Shown here: piece after piece, positions 1 through 9,521 of the stretch
Position numbering within the stretch: the first letter of the stretch is position 1
How the letters are laid out: the number at the start of each line of letters is the position of its first letter
DNA from: Amborella trichopoda
Lineage: Eukaryota > Streptophyta > Magnoliopsida > Amborellales > Amborellaceae
Direction of reading: 5' to 3'
NCBI RefSeq assembly: GCF_000471905.2
Contig: NW_006498608.1
Span: 6,856,122-6,920,121 of the forward strand
Length of the DNA: 64,000 nt
The notes under the pieces: generated by a model
The model's input: the letters and a program-made list of their open reading frames with translations, nothing else
Told to the model about the DNA's origin: nothing
Database searches by the model: none
Made by a program: the position numbers and the translations under genes

Positions 1-10
1 CGTACGTAGT

Positions 11-57
<47 letters not shown>

Positions 58-1300
58 ATTTGTGGTGAGAGAAGAGAGGAGGGAGTGGTTGGTCGAGTGG
101 GCAACTTCATTGGACAGGTCTTTGGACAGAGAGAGAGAGAGGCAAATTTGTGGTAGAGAGAGAGTAGTTGGTAGAGAGGGCATCAATATTTAGAGAGAGA
201 AAGAGGTGGTGGGAAAATAAAATCATTCTTTGGGTTTTAATTTGATTATTGTATAGCTATTATGTGGGCCTTAATTTGATTATTAGATTGGATGGCGAAT
301 GGTGTGGGATTCCTTGTTTTTGTGGCAAAAAAGTTTGAAGAGAGAGGGAGGGAATGTGTGGTGGAGCAGAAGAGAGAGATAGAGATATTTCTTTGGTGAG
401 GAGGCACCTCTAGAGAGAGGCTGGACACCTAGAGAGAGATGTATTTTGGTGAGAACCAGTTATGGACGAATCAGCCGGTCCAACTCGGAACTGGTTGAGT
501 AGTGAAGCCGGTTTTGGGGTCCGACCAGTTATTTTAAAATAAAATTAAAAATATATATAAAATCTTAAATATTAAAGAAATTGTTTGTCAAATATATTTT
601 TTTATTATTTTGGCAATTTAGATTATTTCGAAAATATCTTTGTGTACAAATAGATTTTAAAAATCTACTTTTTGACACTACTTTTCAACTTTATTTAGAT
701 GTGTTTTGTTTAAATATATTTTTATAAATTTTTTTATTTTTGTTAACATTTTTTTTTGATAAAAAAAAACAAAATTTGTGCTAATAGTATTCGACGTGCC
801 TGGGACCTGGAGCTGCCCAATTAGGTTACTGGCCAGTTTTCAAGTTACTCTGACCTCCAGGTCCGATTCGATTTGTACCGAGGTGCCACCGCTAGAGACC
901 AAATCTAGAGAGAGAAAAATAGGAAAATGGGACACGAATGAGCAAGTCTTTTAATTTAAGCATATCATCTTATATTCCCCTCATTGTCTCGAAAATCTTT
1001 ACTTAAAACACCTAGAGAGAGAGAGAGAGAGGAAGGGCTCCCTTGTAGAGAGAGAAAGATAGAGATGGTTCCCGTGTTTTGGAAGAAAAGAATATTAAAA
1101 ACTTTAAATATGTGGCTGCAAATTTGGTAGCAACAACCAATCATATATTCTCTTGATTGAATTTGAAACCCGGATCTTTTCTAATACAACCGAAAGACCA
1201 TCTTCTTTTATAAAGTAGCTACAAACAAATGACGTTTATGATTTGCAAGAGATCGTGTGGACGACGTTAAGAGTAGCTCCTCCAAACGTTAGAGAGAGAA
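1..1300. repeat. GA-rich microsatellite region with decayed repeat DNA
   Basis: The window opens with (AGT)n running into (GA)n at about 6-53. Scattered GAGAGA blocks follow up to ~430 and at 1014-1070. Between about 445 and 890 is an AT-rich core flanked by CGGTT/ACCAG-type sequence. It resembles the short hAT-like elements at 51.6-52.1 kb and 58.4-58.9 kb, but I could not fix its ends. Short ORFs here are low-complexity and not credible genes. Confidence 0.6.
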
Positions 1301-1560
1301 AATATTGAGAGCTAGAGAGAGAAAATACCGACAGCTAGAGAGAGACTCCTGTGGATTTGAACTTCGAAACCATGGCGCCACATGAAAGTTTAAGCGTTGC
1401 TCCACCAAACGCTGGAGAGATAAAAGATTGAGACCTAGAGAGAGAGAGAGAGAGGAGATTCCTAGAGAGAGAAGATTGAGCGTTAGAGAGAGAGAGAGAC
1501 ACCTGTGGATTTGAACTTGGAAGCCATGTCCCCACATGAAAGTCGAGGTTTGCCAACAAA
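1270..1560. repeat. Diverged tandem duplication, ~154-bp period, GA-rich
   Basis: The phrase CCTGTGGATTTGAACTT occurs at about 1348 and again about 1502. Each copy is followed by a related CCACATGAAAGT segment and preceded by TAGAGAGAGA blocks. The overlapping antisense ORFs are low complexity (Leu/Ser-rich) and come from the GA repeat, so I call no gene. Confidence 0.6.
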
Positions 1561-1883
1561 CATTCCCCACTTTCTTTTTCAACCATACAAAAACTCCAGG
1601 AATTTCTTTTTAGTTTTCTTTTCAAAATAATTAAAATTTTCTATCTTTTTTTATCTATGGTTAGAGAAATATTGGCTAGATGCTCCTGGAGGAGTAAATT
1701 GTATGCGTACTCCTTTATTTAAATTATTGCCAAGGGGCATAGGACCTCAAATTTTGGAGATGTAATCTCTTAGACCAATTTTATAAAATCTAAACAAAAA
1801 TAATAAAATAAAAATGCATTAAAAATCTCTATATATCCAAGGAACTCATGCCTTTGTGGTATACGATAAATAGTTATAATTTT

Positions 1884-2110
1884 GAGATTATATACTATGA
1901 GGCCATTTACTTTTGATACAAAGATGTCACATTTACTTGCAATCATTTAATGTGAAATTCAATAGCTTTAGTGCGTTATAAAGTTTGAAAAAATTTCTTT
2001 TAAAGTTTAAACTTGGTCAATGGAATAAATACAGCGATCGAATTTCACATCAAATGATCAAGATTCATTGCGACCACCTTGTACCAAAGATAAATGGTCT
2101 CATTATAACT
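1884..2110. mobile_element. MITE family A, copy 1 (long terminal inverted repeats)
   Basis: The left arm reads ACTATGAGGCCATTTAC... and the right arm ends ...GATAAATGGTCTCATTATA. The reverse complement of the right arm aligns with the left arm over most of its length (CCATTTA, TTGGTACAA, GATGTGAAATTC blocks), leaving a small centre. No protein is encoded. Related copies lie at 11413-11644, 41870-42232 and 59301-59531, with fragments near 3.56-3.90 kb and 43.23-43.32 kb. Superfamily not determined because no clear target duplication is visible. Confidence 0.6.
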
Positions 2111-3555
2111 ACTTTTTCAATATTTTTTTATAGTGTATTTTGCTTCTACATCACACATTCAAGAAACAACACATTCAAGAAACAATGCATTTTGCTAGTA
2201 AGAATAATGTCCTAGGTTTGAAAAATAATTTTTTGTTTTGTCATATATAAATATAATGGAGCATTAACTGTGGGACTAGAGCGTAGCACATGATGTTGAG
2301 GCACCTGCCTTGTAATCACTAATGCTCAAATCCTATTCCCTAATAAATAGTTTTTTCTCACTGTCATTGCCTGGCTTGTCAAAGACGTAAATAGCATAAG
2401 TTTTTTTTCCCATGAAAATTGTTGAATCACCCAAATCATTTAAAAATCATCAATTAGGCAACTCAAATTCCACGAACCTCATAATCGCCGGACACTTTAT
2501 TTCTTAATATATTTGTAAACTTTATTATTACTTATAAATGAAACCAGGTCACAGTTTCACCTGTATTAGATGGGGGATTCAAAATCAGACACTAACGAGT
2601 CCTGACCCGACTCCGATTTTTCAAAAAAATAGCATATAAGAGAAACCCCAGATAAAGAGAGAATAAATATATGTCCGACCAAAATATACGTCGGACCACT
2701 AACCATGAGGAGGACAATTGTGGACCTAATAAAGTAATCATTGATATAAGTGGCAAAGACATAACAAGTCTCAGCCAAATGGCAACTTCTTGTCTTCTAT
2801 GCAACAACTCAAGTAATGGCAACCCCCTTCTTTCTGTTTCCAATTTGTACCTCCTCTTTTTAAACCTCTTGTTCCCTGACATGGGTCTATGGCCATGGCA
2901 TGACTAATTCCCTCAAATGACATGTGCATCTCATGATTTTCAATTAAAACACTTGTCTTTCAGGGGTGGCTTGCACTATGTGGCCTTCCAAATTTTAGAA
3001 TTTTAGTTTAAATACTAAAGTTCAAATTAGAATTTTTAGAAATTGCCAAAATATGGTACTCCCCATCTTTTTTGGAAATTGCTGAAAAAGAGCATATTAC
3101 ACATTTATTCCCTAGGGCAAATGCATAGCAATAATAATTTTTGGACTTGGAGGATGTGACCCCCTTAGCCTCGCTATGAATATAGATAAGGAAAATTGTT
3201 TCATGGGGCAGGGACCACATTTGCAGCCCTCTCGGTATAAAGCATCCATCTTAAATATGGATGCAAATAGGTGGTCCATCTAAAAATAATTAAAACTAAT
3301 TGTCCACATGTTCTCTTATTAGAGTTGTTATTTTTAATCTTCAAATTTTATTTATTTTTCATATTCATGATCTCTATGTCCTTAGAAATTAGGTCCAAAA
3401 TTCTATTTCAAAAATAGATTTTAAGAGGTGACTCGTTTCTACATGGACTCAGAGAAATTGTCCCCTATAGTTTATATTTGGTCGAGGAAAATAACATCTT
3501 AGATTGATTAGGCTTTCATGCTTTCATTTTCGCGTTTAGATTTGAAAATCAAGTG
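2111..3555. other. Gene-free stretch
   Basis: I see no conserved protein or long ORF. A segment at about 2270-2345 has weak tRNA-like box A/box B spacing (AGCACATGATGTTGAGG ... CTCAAATCC) and may be an old SINE. The short ORFs at 2566-2907 on both strands have no recognisable domain. Confidence 0.4.
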
Positions 3556-3905
3556 GTTGAGGATGTGTCATTGTTTAAGCACAATGTCCAAGATAAAATT
3601 TTCTCAAATATTGTGACACACTTTCATCTATAGCGTTTTATATCCAATGACTAAGTGATTATGACCCTTTTATACCAAAAATTAGTGATCTCATAGCGTA
3701 TAATCTCTTAACTTGTCCTAAACTAAGGTAAAAGAGGTGCATTGGGTTAGGTGAGCAACAAATGTAAAACTTCGTCTCATCTTATCATAAATCATGATGA
3801 TGTTTTTATCCACCAATTTCATATATTTGACAATTATGAGCGATTGTGACATTTTGTTCCAAAGGCAAACAACCGTATAATATACAATCTCATATGCTTA
3901 AATTG
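3556..3905. mobile_element. MITE family A fragments (two partial copies)
   Basis: The segments GATGTGTCATTGTTT, TTTTCTCAAATATTGTG and GTGATTATGACCC match the interior and right arm of the family A copy at 11.4-11.6 kb. A second right-arm-like fragment follows at about 3770-3900 (ATTATGAGCGATTGTGAC). Both are strongly decayed. Confidence 0.45.
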
Positions 3906-4047
3906 ATATTTATATATAAAATATATATATTTTAAATGAAATAAAAGCAAGATTTACAAACTTCAATTGATTAAAAGACATGAGAACTGCATAATACTTT
4001 TCAACTCATTGTAGTGAAGCCAATATCATAACATATCTTGGATTTAA

Positions 4048-4560
4048 ATGAATAACATCATCATCATATTCTTTTGTCGATTAATTGAGATCGGTTACAC
4101 GAATCCTGGTCCGTCATTCTGCTTTATTAAGAGTTATACCTTCAATAAAGCCATAAGTTCATATATCTTTTATCACTACTTTCAACCATATCTTTTTGGG
4201 CCCACCCCTTGCCATTTTTTAGCCTTCCACTTGAACTAGTTCATACCTCGTAACATATATTGTATTAGGTATGTACCATACATGGTCAGCCCACCTAAAT
4301 CTACTCTTTCTTTCATCTTTTCGTCTATTGGTACCACACCTAAATTTTCCTGAATGAATTCATTTCGAACTCTATCTTTTTTTTTCTTGTCACTCATCTA
4401 TCTCAATATCCTCATCTCCACTACACTTATTCTATGGATATATTATTTTTTGTCCGTGCAACATTCTACCTCATAGAGCAAAGCTGGTTTTATTACTGTC
4501 CTATATAATAAGATCATTCATCTTCAATTCATAAATGTCATAATCTTCCTACCTGTCAAA
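4048..4560 (-). mobile_element. LINE 3' fragment, 5'-truncated (copy L1)
   Basis: The left edge has ATCATCATC followed by GATCGGTTACACGAATCC. Read on the minus strand this is the conserved 3' end of a plant LINE family, with a (GAT)n-type tail. The same motif recurs at 4.9, 13.7, 32.8 and 63.6 kb. No intact reading frame remains. Confidence 0.6.
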
Positions 4561-4867
4561 TGATAAATTCAGTAGCTAATGGCATATCATTGACCATTCT
4601 CAATGTACGAGAAAAATATCCTCATACTTTGTGCAGAGAAATGAAGTAGCCCCATTATTCCAATTTTATATCTCACAACTTGAGGTGTTGGTGACATCTG
4701 GAGAGAGAAAACATTCTTATTGCATACAATCCACCGGAAAACCATACTTCCAAATCTCCAACCATGTAAGCAATCTCTAAATTACCAATTTCAAGAGGAA
4801 AGTATAGTTTGAAAATCCTAGGGACATCTAAATACATCAAAAAACAATCTCATATGCCAAATCCTGT

Positions 4868-5000
4868 CATCATTATCGTCTTCAAAATCTTTTTTCAAGT
4901 AATTAGGGTCAGCTATACGAATCCTGATTCGCCATTCTACTCTATTAAAAGATATACCTTCAATGAGAATATGTCAAATCCCTTAAACATGATAAAAAAA
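4868..5000 (-). mobile_element. LINE 3' fragment (copy L2)
   Basis: A short piece of the same LINE 3' end as at 4.05 kb: AGGGTCAGCTATACGAATCC, then CCATTCTACTCTATTAAAAG. It is probably a second independent truncated insertion, or a duplicate of L1. Confidence 0.5.
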
Positions 5001-5389
5001 CCTCTATATCCATGATTAAAAAATCCAAGACTTTGTAGAGGAAACCTCACTTCGAGACCATTAAAAAATCTATGGCTGGGGTGTCATAATTTTACAAAGC
5101 ATTTGAAGGAAGATTTTTTAGACTTCAAGTATAGTCATTGGCACGTTTTTAGCCACCCAATTTGACATTTGAAGGGTAAGAATGATTGCGTTCCTTCGGG
5201 GAAAATTTTCTCAAACTTCGAATGCAGTCAAGCGTTTACGTGTAGGCAACAAACTTGATATGTTACGGGTAGCGATGATTGCAATAAAAAATCATCTCAT
5301 TATGTACCTTTGCAAATGGGGAAAGAGGTGAATATGAAAAAAAGTTAACAGTATATATAAATTTTTATTGCATCAAGCTTATATGAAAT

Positions 5390-5683
5390 GTTGATATGGC
5401 CAAGTGGTTAAGTAGGGCTGAGAATTTACTCAATTTGGATATGAAATCTGAATTTCAGACCGTATCTAGATCTAGGTATGAATTTAAGATTTGGATCCAA
5501 TAGCTCAGATCTAGATCTAAAATTTGGATCTAAATATATTATTTTAAAGATATAAAATAATATATAAATTAATTTTTTATTTTGGATCCGATCCAGATCC
5601 ATATCTAAATCCCGATAGATTTGGACCCGATCTGACCCGTTCTTAGCCCGATGGTTAAGGAGACACACCTCAAATCTGTTAGG
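5390..5683 (+). pseudogene. tRNA-Ser-like pseudogene interrupted by a hAT element
   Basis: Positions 5390-5412 match the first ~23 bases of the intact tRNA-Ser at 6320 (acceptor strand and D arm, GATATGGCCAAGTGGTTAAG). Positions 5652-5683 resume with the D loop and anticodon arm (GGAGACACACCTCAAATCTG). The variable and T arms are absent, so this could not fold into a working tRNA even without the insert. The anticodon position would read TCA instead of TGA, and the invariant T33 is C. A 239-bp element sits in the D loop and duplicates TGGTTAAG on both sides. Confidence 0.7.
5413..5651. mobile_element. Small non-autonomous hAT element in the tRNA pseudogene
   Basis: It begins TAGGGCTGAGAA and ends TTCTTAGCCCGA; the termini are inverted repeats matching 10/12. 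It is flanked by a perfect 8-bp direct duplication TGGTTAAG (5405-5412 and 5652-5659), which is diagnostic of hAT transposition. The interior is made of GGATCC/AGATCTAGATC-type repeats and encodes nothing. A related copy starts at 63379. Confidence 0.85.
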
Positions 5684-5797
5684 ATTTGATTTGACGGTAG
5701 GGATGATTGCATTTTCTGAGGTTTGAGAATAATTTTCTCAAGCTCAATAGCACTGGAAAAAAAAAAAAATATCTTCTTAGAGTTTGAATACGGTTAA

Positions 5798-6181
5798 GGG
5801 AAAAGTTTATATAGAACCGAAGCTTCAAACAATGAAATAAGAGGCTACCTCAAAAATTTCACTAGAAAAGGTTGTTTTGATGCTCAAATATCCTCATATT
5901 CATTATCTCGATATCAAGATACATGGACATGAGAAAAAAATGGATTTCAACTTGTGGAAATAATGAATTTTGTAACGTATTTTTAAACCGTCAATTTTCA
6001 AGTTTTTATAAATATGTCGATCTACACTATTTTTGAAGCTTTAGATTTTATAAATAAATATAAAAATATATTTTAAAGTTATCACAAAGATTTTCAGTAT
6101 TGAAACTATTTTTCGTGACACTTTTTAAAGGCAGGCTCTAATTTGATTGTTTAGAGCCTAGATTCTATACAAACCGCACCC
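5798..6181. mobile_element. Mutator-like non-autonomous element, copy B1
   Basis: Left terminus is GGGAAAAGTTTATATAGAACC. The right terminus, reverse-complemented, begins GGGTGCGGTTTGTATAGAAT. It is flanked by TACGGTTAA (5789-5797) and TACGGTTCA (6182-6190), a 9-bp duplication matching 8/9. The interior has the family landmarks: a near-palindromic ATCTCGATATCAAGAT box and a GTTGTTTTGATGCTCAAATA box. There is no ORF. Confidence 0.8.
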
Positions 6182-6319
6182 TACGGTTCATGATGTAACC
6201 TTAGTAGTCCATTAGGCGTCATTTAACAAGTGATGGCTCCGGATAATTGAAATGATGTCTGGCACTTAAGTAGTTATACATAATAAATAAAATTTTTATT
6301 TGGTGATACCGCAACCATT

Positions 6320-6401
6320 GTCGATATGTCCGAGTGGTTAAGGAGACAGACTTGAAATCTGTTGGGCTTCGCCCGCGCAGGTTCGAACCCTGCTGTCGAC
6401 G
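6320..6401 (+). tRNA. tRNA-Ser (anticodon UGA)
   Basis: A full class II cloverleaf. The acceptor strands GTCGATA and TGTCGAC pair, with G as discriminator. The D arm is GTCCGAGTGGTTAAGGAGAC. The anticodon stem ACAGA/TCTGT encloses the loop CTTGAAA, giving anticodon TGA (serine UCA codons). The long variable arm TGGGCTTCGCCCG is typical of tRNA-Ser. The T arm is GCAGGTTCGAACCCTGC. No intron is present. A TTTTT run directly after the gene (6402-6406) fits an RNA polymerase III terminator. Confidence 0.96.
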
Positions 6402-6406
6402 TTTTT
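6402..6406 (+). terminator. Pol III T-run terminator of tRNA-Ser
   Basis: Five T residues follow immediately after the discriminator base, the standard RNA polymerase III stop. Confidence 0.7.
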
Positions 6407-6521
6407 ATTATTATATTCTCTCTAGGAGAGAGACATAAAGATGGATCCCTCTTGTTTTTCTTCCTTATTTTCACTATCTGTATACGAATAATTTTTTTTT
6501 TTTTTTTAGTATAGTTTAAAA

Positions 6522-6852
6522 GGCTGAGGTTTGTATATGTTGTTTTAGTATCATAAATTTTTATGATGGCCTTAAAATTTATTCTTATATCTAATTATAA
6601 AATTTAAAGATATAAAATTAACATAGATTGAGCACATCTATGAACATTTGAAAATCTTGAAAATCGACGGTCTAGATAATATATTATAAGATGCATTGTT
6701 TTCAAGAGTTCCAATATATATTTTCTCATGTCCATATATCTTGAGGTCGAGATGAACGAATTGAGGTTTTTTTTAACATCGAAACAATTGCTTCTAGTGA
6801 ATCTTTAAGGTGCACCTTTATTTGATTGCACCCTTATATACTGTTTTTTCTA
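6522..6852. mobile_element. Mutator-like family member, degenerate copy C7
   Basis: The left end GGCTGAGGTTTGTATA and the interior (TATAAAATTAACATAGATTGAG, GATCTAG/GGTCTAGATAAT, TTGAGGTCGAGATGAAC) match the other family members in reverse orientation. The right end GCACCCTTATATACTG is eroded. No flanking duplication was found. Confidence 0.5.
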
Positions 6853-6861
6853 TCATAAAAA

Positions 6862-7235
6862 ATCTTAAAGAGATGAATGGGTGAAGCTAAACTTTGATAG
6901 AAGAGTGAGGGAGGACGGCCAAATAGCAGGGTATGGAGGACTCTTGTGAAATCATAATGGAGAAATCCTATGGACTTATTAGGCAGATTGCATTCATGCT
7001 CAGTTAATGAGACAGCAGTCAATTTTGGAGTGCCAAAATGGAGGAAAATTATGATAGAGTAGTGATAGAGAGAGATTCCATTCATGATATCGAATGTTGT
7101 AAAGAACCGAGTAGAACCCCTTGGATGTGGAGTCAGTTCATGGATGAGATGCCATTTGCTCTGCAAGTGGTGCTACGTGATATCAATAGAGAATGTAATA
7201 GTGAAGCAGATGCATTGCCCAAACTGCGGTGACGC
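6862..7235 (+). pseudogene. RNase H-like (RVT_3) fragment of a non-LTR retroelement
   Basis: Translation gives K-R-D-E-W-V-K-L-N-F-D near 6862, then G-Q-I-A-G-Y-G-G-L-L, and later L-R-D-I-N-R-E-C-N-S-E-A-D-A-L in another frame at about 7170-7220. These are the first strand and last helix of the RNase H-like domain in plant non-LTR elements (family pattern: W-x-K-L-N-F-D-G, then R-E-x-N-x-x-A-D-x-L-A-K). Stops and frame changes in between show it is dead. Confidence 0.7.
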
Positions 7236-8410
7236 AATAACCTTATTCTTCTTTTTTTGCTTCTTGCTCTTTTCCTTTTTATAATAATTTTTGGAAAAAT
7301 TTCGTATAAAATCTTACTTCTTCGCATTATTTCATGGTAGGCCATCTTTCCGTTTTTCTTTCAAACGGCGTACGAAAATCCATAAGGATTTCTCTTATCT
7401 CCTTTTTTACCATAAAAATTAGTCCCAACAAATCATTTTATAGCATTTCATCCCAAAAACTTTTTTAACCATTTTTTTTTCTCTTCACCCATTAAAAAAG
7501 TTTTTGGGTTGAAATTGTATAAAAAAAATTTGTTGTGGCTAAGGTTTATGATCAAAAGTCAATAAAACTGAGAGATAGGAGATGAGTGCGTATGATGAAA
7601 TCTTTAGGAGTTTTTTTATGCCGCTTGAGAGAAAAACGGAAAGAGGGTCTACCATGAAATGATACGAGAAATTAGGGTTCCATAACAAAAATGTTTTTTA
7701 TTTCTTACTTTTTGTTGTAATTGTGACGCTCGTAATCTCAATAAAAACTCTTGTTAGCATTCCAACAAAAAAAAATAAGAAGAGAGTATTCCTCTCGTCT
7801 TCTTCGTTTTCCAAGTGAGGAGAAGATTGCAAAAGAGCAGTGATTTAAATTTTGAAGGTTTAGATCAAGACTCACTCATTCAAATCGAGAATTATTTGGA
7901 ATTACGCTGGTTTTCGAAGAAATAATAGAACATCCTTAAAGTAAAAGAACATGGTTTTTATGAATGCTTGGACTCGTGTAGATATGCATCACTTCTTTAT
8001 GATCATTTTTTTAGATGGATTCTGGAGTTAATATTTGAGGTATATATAACTTCTGATATGGAGATCATTAATATGTAAAAAATAAAATTTTGAAACTAAA
8101 ATTGATTATTTCTGAATAAAAATTTAAAAGTTATTTTTTTTATCTTTTTTGGAGGACCACCACGCTGAAACCATCTTAAGATGGCTGCGTGATGCCGCGG
8201 GATTCTCACACACCCAAGGCATAAAGCACTCTTCCAAAATAAAAACCGCTTTGTTTATTTTTATTTGATATTCATATTCATATTTATGGTCAACTTGCCC
8301 TAGATCATGACTCGTTATAATTTTGGATGAAAAATTCATCGTAAGGTGGATTTTAGAGTGGGACCGCTGCCATACATGTACATATGAGTTGGCTGACTCA
8401 TAGGAACGAT
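7236..8410. other. Gene-free stretch, probable retroelement 3' remnant
   Basis: The segment after the RNase H fragment ends near 7735-7770 with AATCTCAATAAAAACTC and an A-run, which could be the retroelement's 3' end. I recognise nothing in 7790-8410. The ORF at 8124-8420 (-) has no recognisable domain. Confidence 0.4.
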
Positions 8411-8420
8411 CAATTTGCAA

Positions 8421-8793
8421 GGGTAAGGTTTCTATAAGGTTGCCTCCTTATACTGTAGAAGTAAGGCATACCTATAAAATTTACTTAGAAATGTTGTTTT
8501 GGTGTCGAAAACTTTATGATCCGTAGTTATAAATTTTAAAATTTATAAAATGGTACAGATCAAGCCGATCAAGAAACACTTGAAAATTTTAAATATAGAT
8601 GGTCCAAATAACTTGTTACAAGATGCACCTTTTTTTTAACTTGAAATTCTTGTTTTCCTTCATGTCCATTCATCTCAAAGTCGAGATGATCTGTTGAAAG
8701 TTTCTCCAACGCCGAAACACTCTCTACTGTAAGATTTTTGTGGTTCACCTAACTTCAACAGTACATGGTTGCAACCTTATATACACTTTTACC
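8421..8793. mobile_element. Mutator-like non-autonomous element, copy C4
   Basis: Termini are GGTAAGGTTTCTATAAGG and, reverse-complemented, GGTAAAAGTGTATATAAGG. Next to each end is a small palindrome of the AAGGTTGC.. type. Flanks ATTTGCAAG (8413-8421) and ATTTGCAAA (8794-8802) match 8/9 if the element starts one base later. The interior shares the family's CATCTCAAAGTCGAGATGAT box. Confidence 0.75.
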
Positions 8794-8830
8794 ATTTGCA
8801 AAAGTATTACATTTTGATTTGCGCCTATAC

Positions 8831-9200
8831 TATGCTCTTGCTAGGGCATAGCTGCACATCTACTCCCTCGACCATACAACCTGCTTGAAAGGATGTTTTT
8901 CAATCCGAAAATTTGGAATCCACCTAAAAATAACTAGATGGTCATTTTCCAAAGAGAATTTTTGATATTTTAAGTGTTCTAACACTTAGATCTCACTATA
9001 AAAAACATTTGACGATCTCTATTCAATCTTAAGACCTTCTTTTTTCAACTCCTAAAATGCTATTTGGGAGTTTTTTTCTATTAAAGTTTATGTATGAGTG
9101 AAATAGGTTACATTTAAAAAATTTGAGGTCTTCCCCATTACTTCTGGATTGGATTTTAGTAATTTTACCCTAGAGAGTAAATAGACCCGGCATGAGCATA
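8831..9200. mobile_element. MITE family F, copy 1
   Basis: The left end TATGCTCTTGCTAGGGC...TACTCCCTCG pairs with the right end ...AGAGAGTAAATAGACCCGG CATGAGCATA as an imperfect inverted repeat. The interior includes TTAGATCTCACTAT, shared with a similar element at 47736-48037. There is no coding capacity. It lies just upstream of the methyltransferase gene. Confidence 0.5.
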
Positions 9201-9521
9201 AAATTAGTTGGCTAATAAAATTTTCATTTTAGGAGAGAGAGGGTGTATTCCTTTGTTAAAGACAAATTTTGTAGAGAGAGAGAGGCGTGTACCTTTGTTG
9301 AGCACCAATGTTTGTGGAGAAAAACAACTCTCGTTGAGAGAGAGAAAAAATAACACTTTCGTGGAGAGAGAGAGAGAGAGGATAATAACACAGTTGTAGA
9401 GAGAGAGAGGGATGAAGGGAGATTGGCCACTGTCACTGCGTCACTGATCCGAACCTCCTCCTGGTTCGGGGAGACTCCCTCCCCCTGCTGTTTTAGAGTG
9501 AGGGTGAGAGAGAAGGTGGAC
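9201..9521 (+). promoter_or_regulatory. GA-rich promoter/leader of the methyltransferase gene
   Basis: Repeated GAGAGAGA tracts (about 9231-9240, 9273-9283, 9364-9380, 9397-9409) precede the first ATG at 9522. Such tracts can bind plant BPC/GAGA-binding proteins; that role is inferred. I see no convincing TATA box. The overlapping ORFs are artefacts of the GA repeat. Confidence 0.5.

Noticed and set aside
5652..5683. Possible suppressor tRNA with TCA anticodon
   Set aside because: No variable or T arm follows, position 33 is not T, the anticodon stem has a mismatch and the D arm is interrupted; it cannot be functional.
7038..7232. Short plus-strand ORF of 64 aa treated as a small gene
   Set aside because: Its end matches the last helix of an RNase H-like retroelement domain, while the rest of the domain is in other frames with stops; called a pseudogene fragment.
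9423..9521. Upstream extension of the methyltransferase frame starting at a TTG
   Set aside because: It has no ATG and reads through GA-rich leader. The conserved protein begins at M-V-E-S-Y, so ATG 9522 is used.
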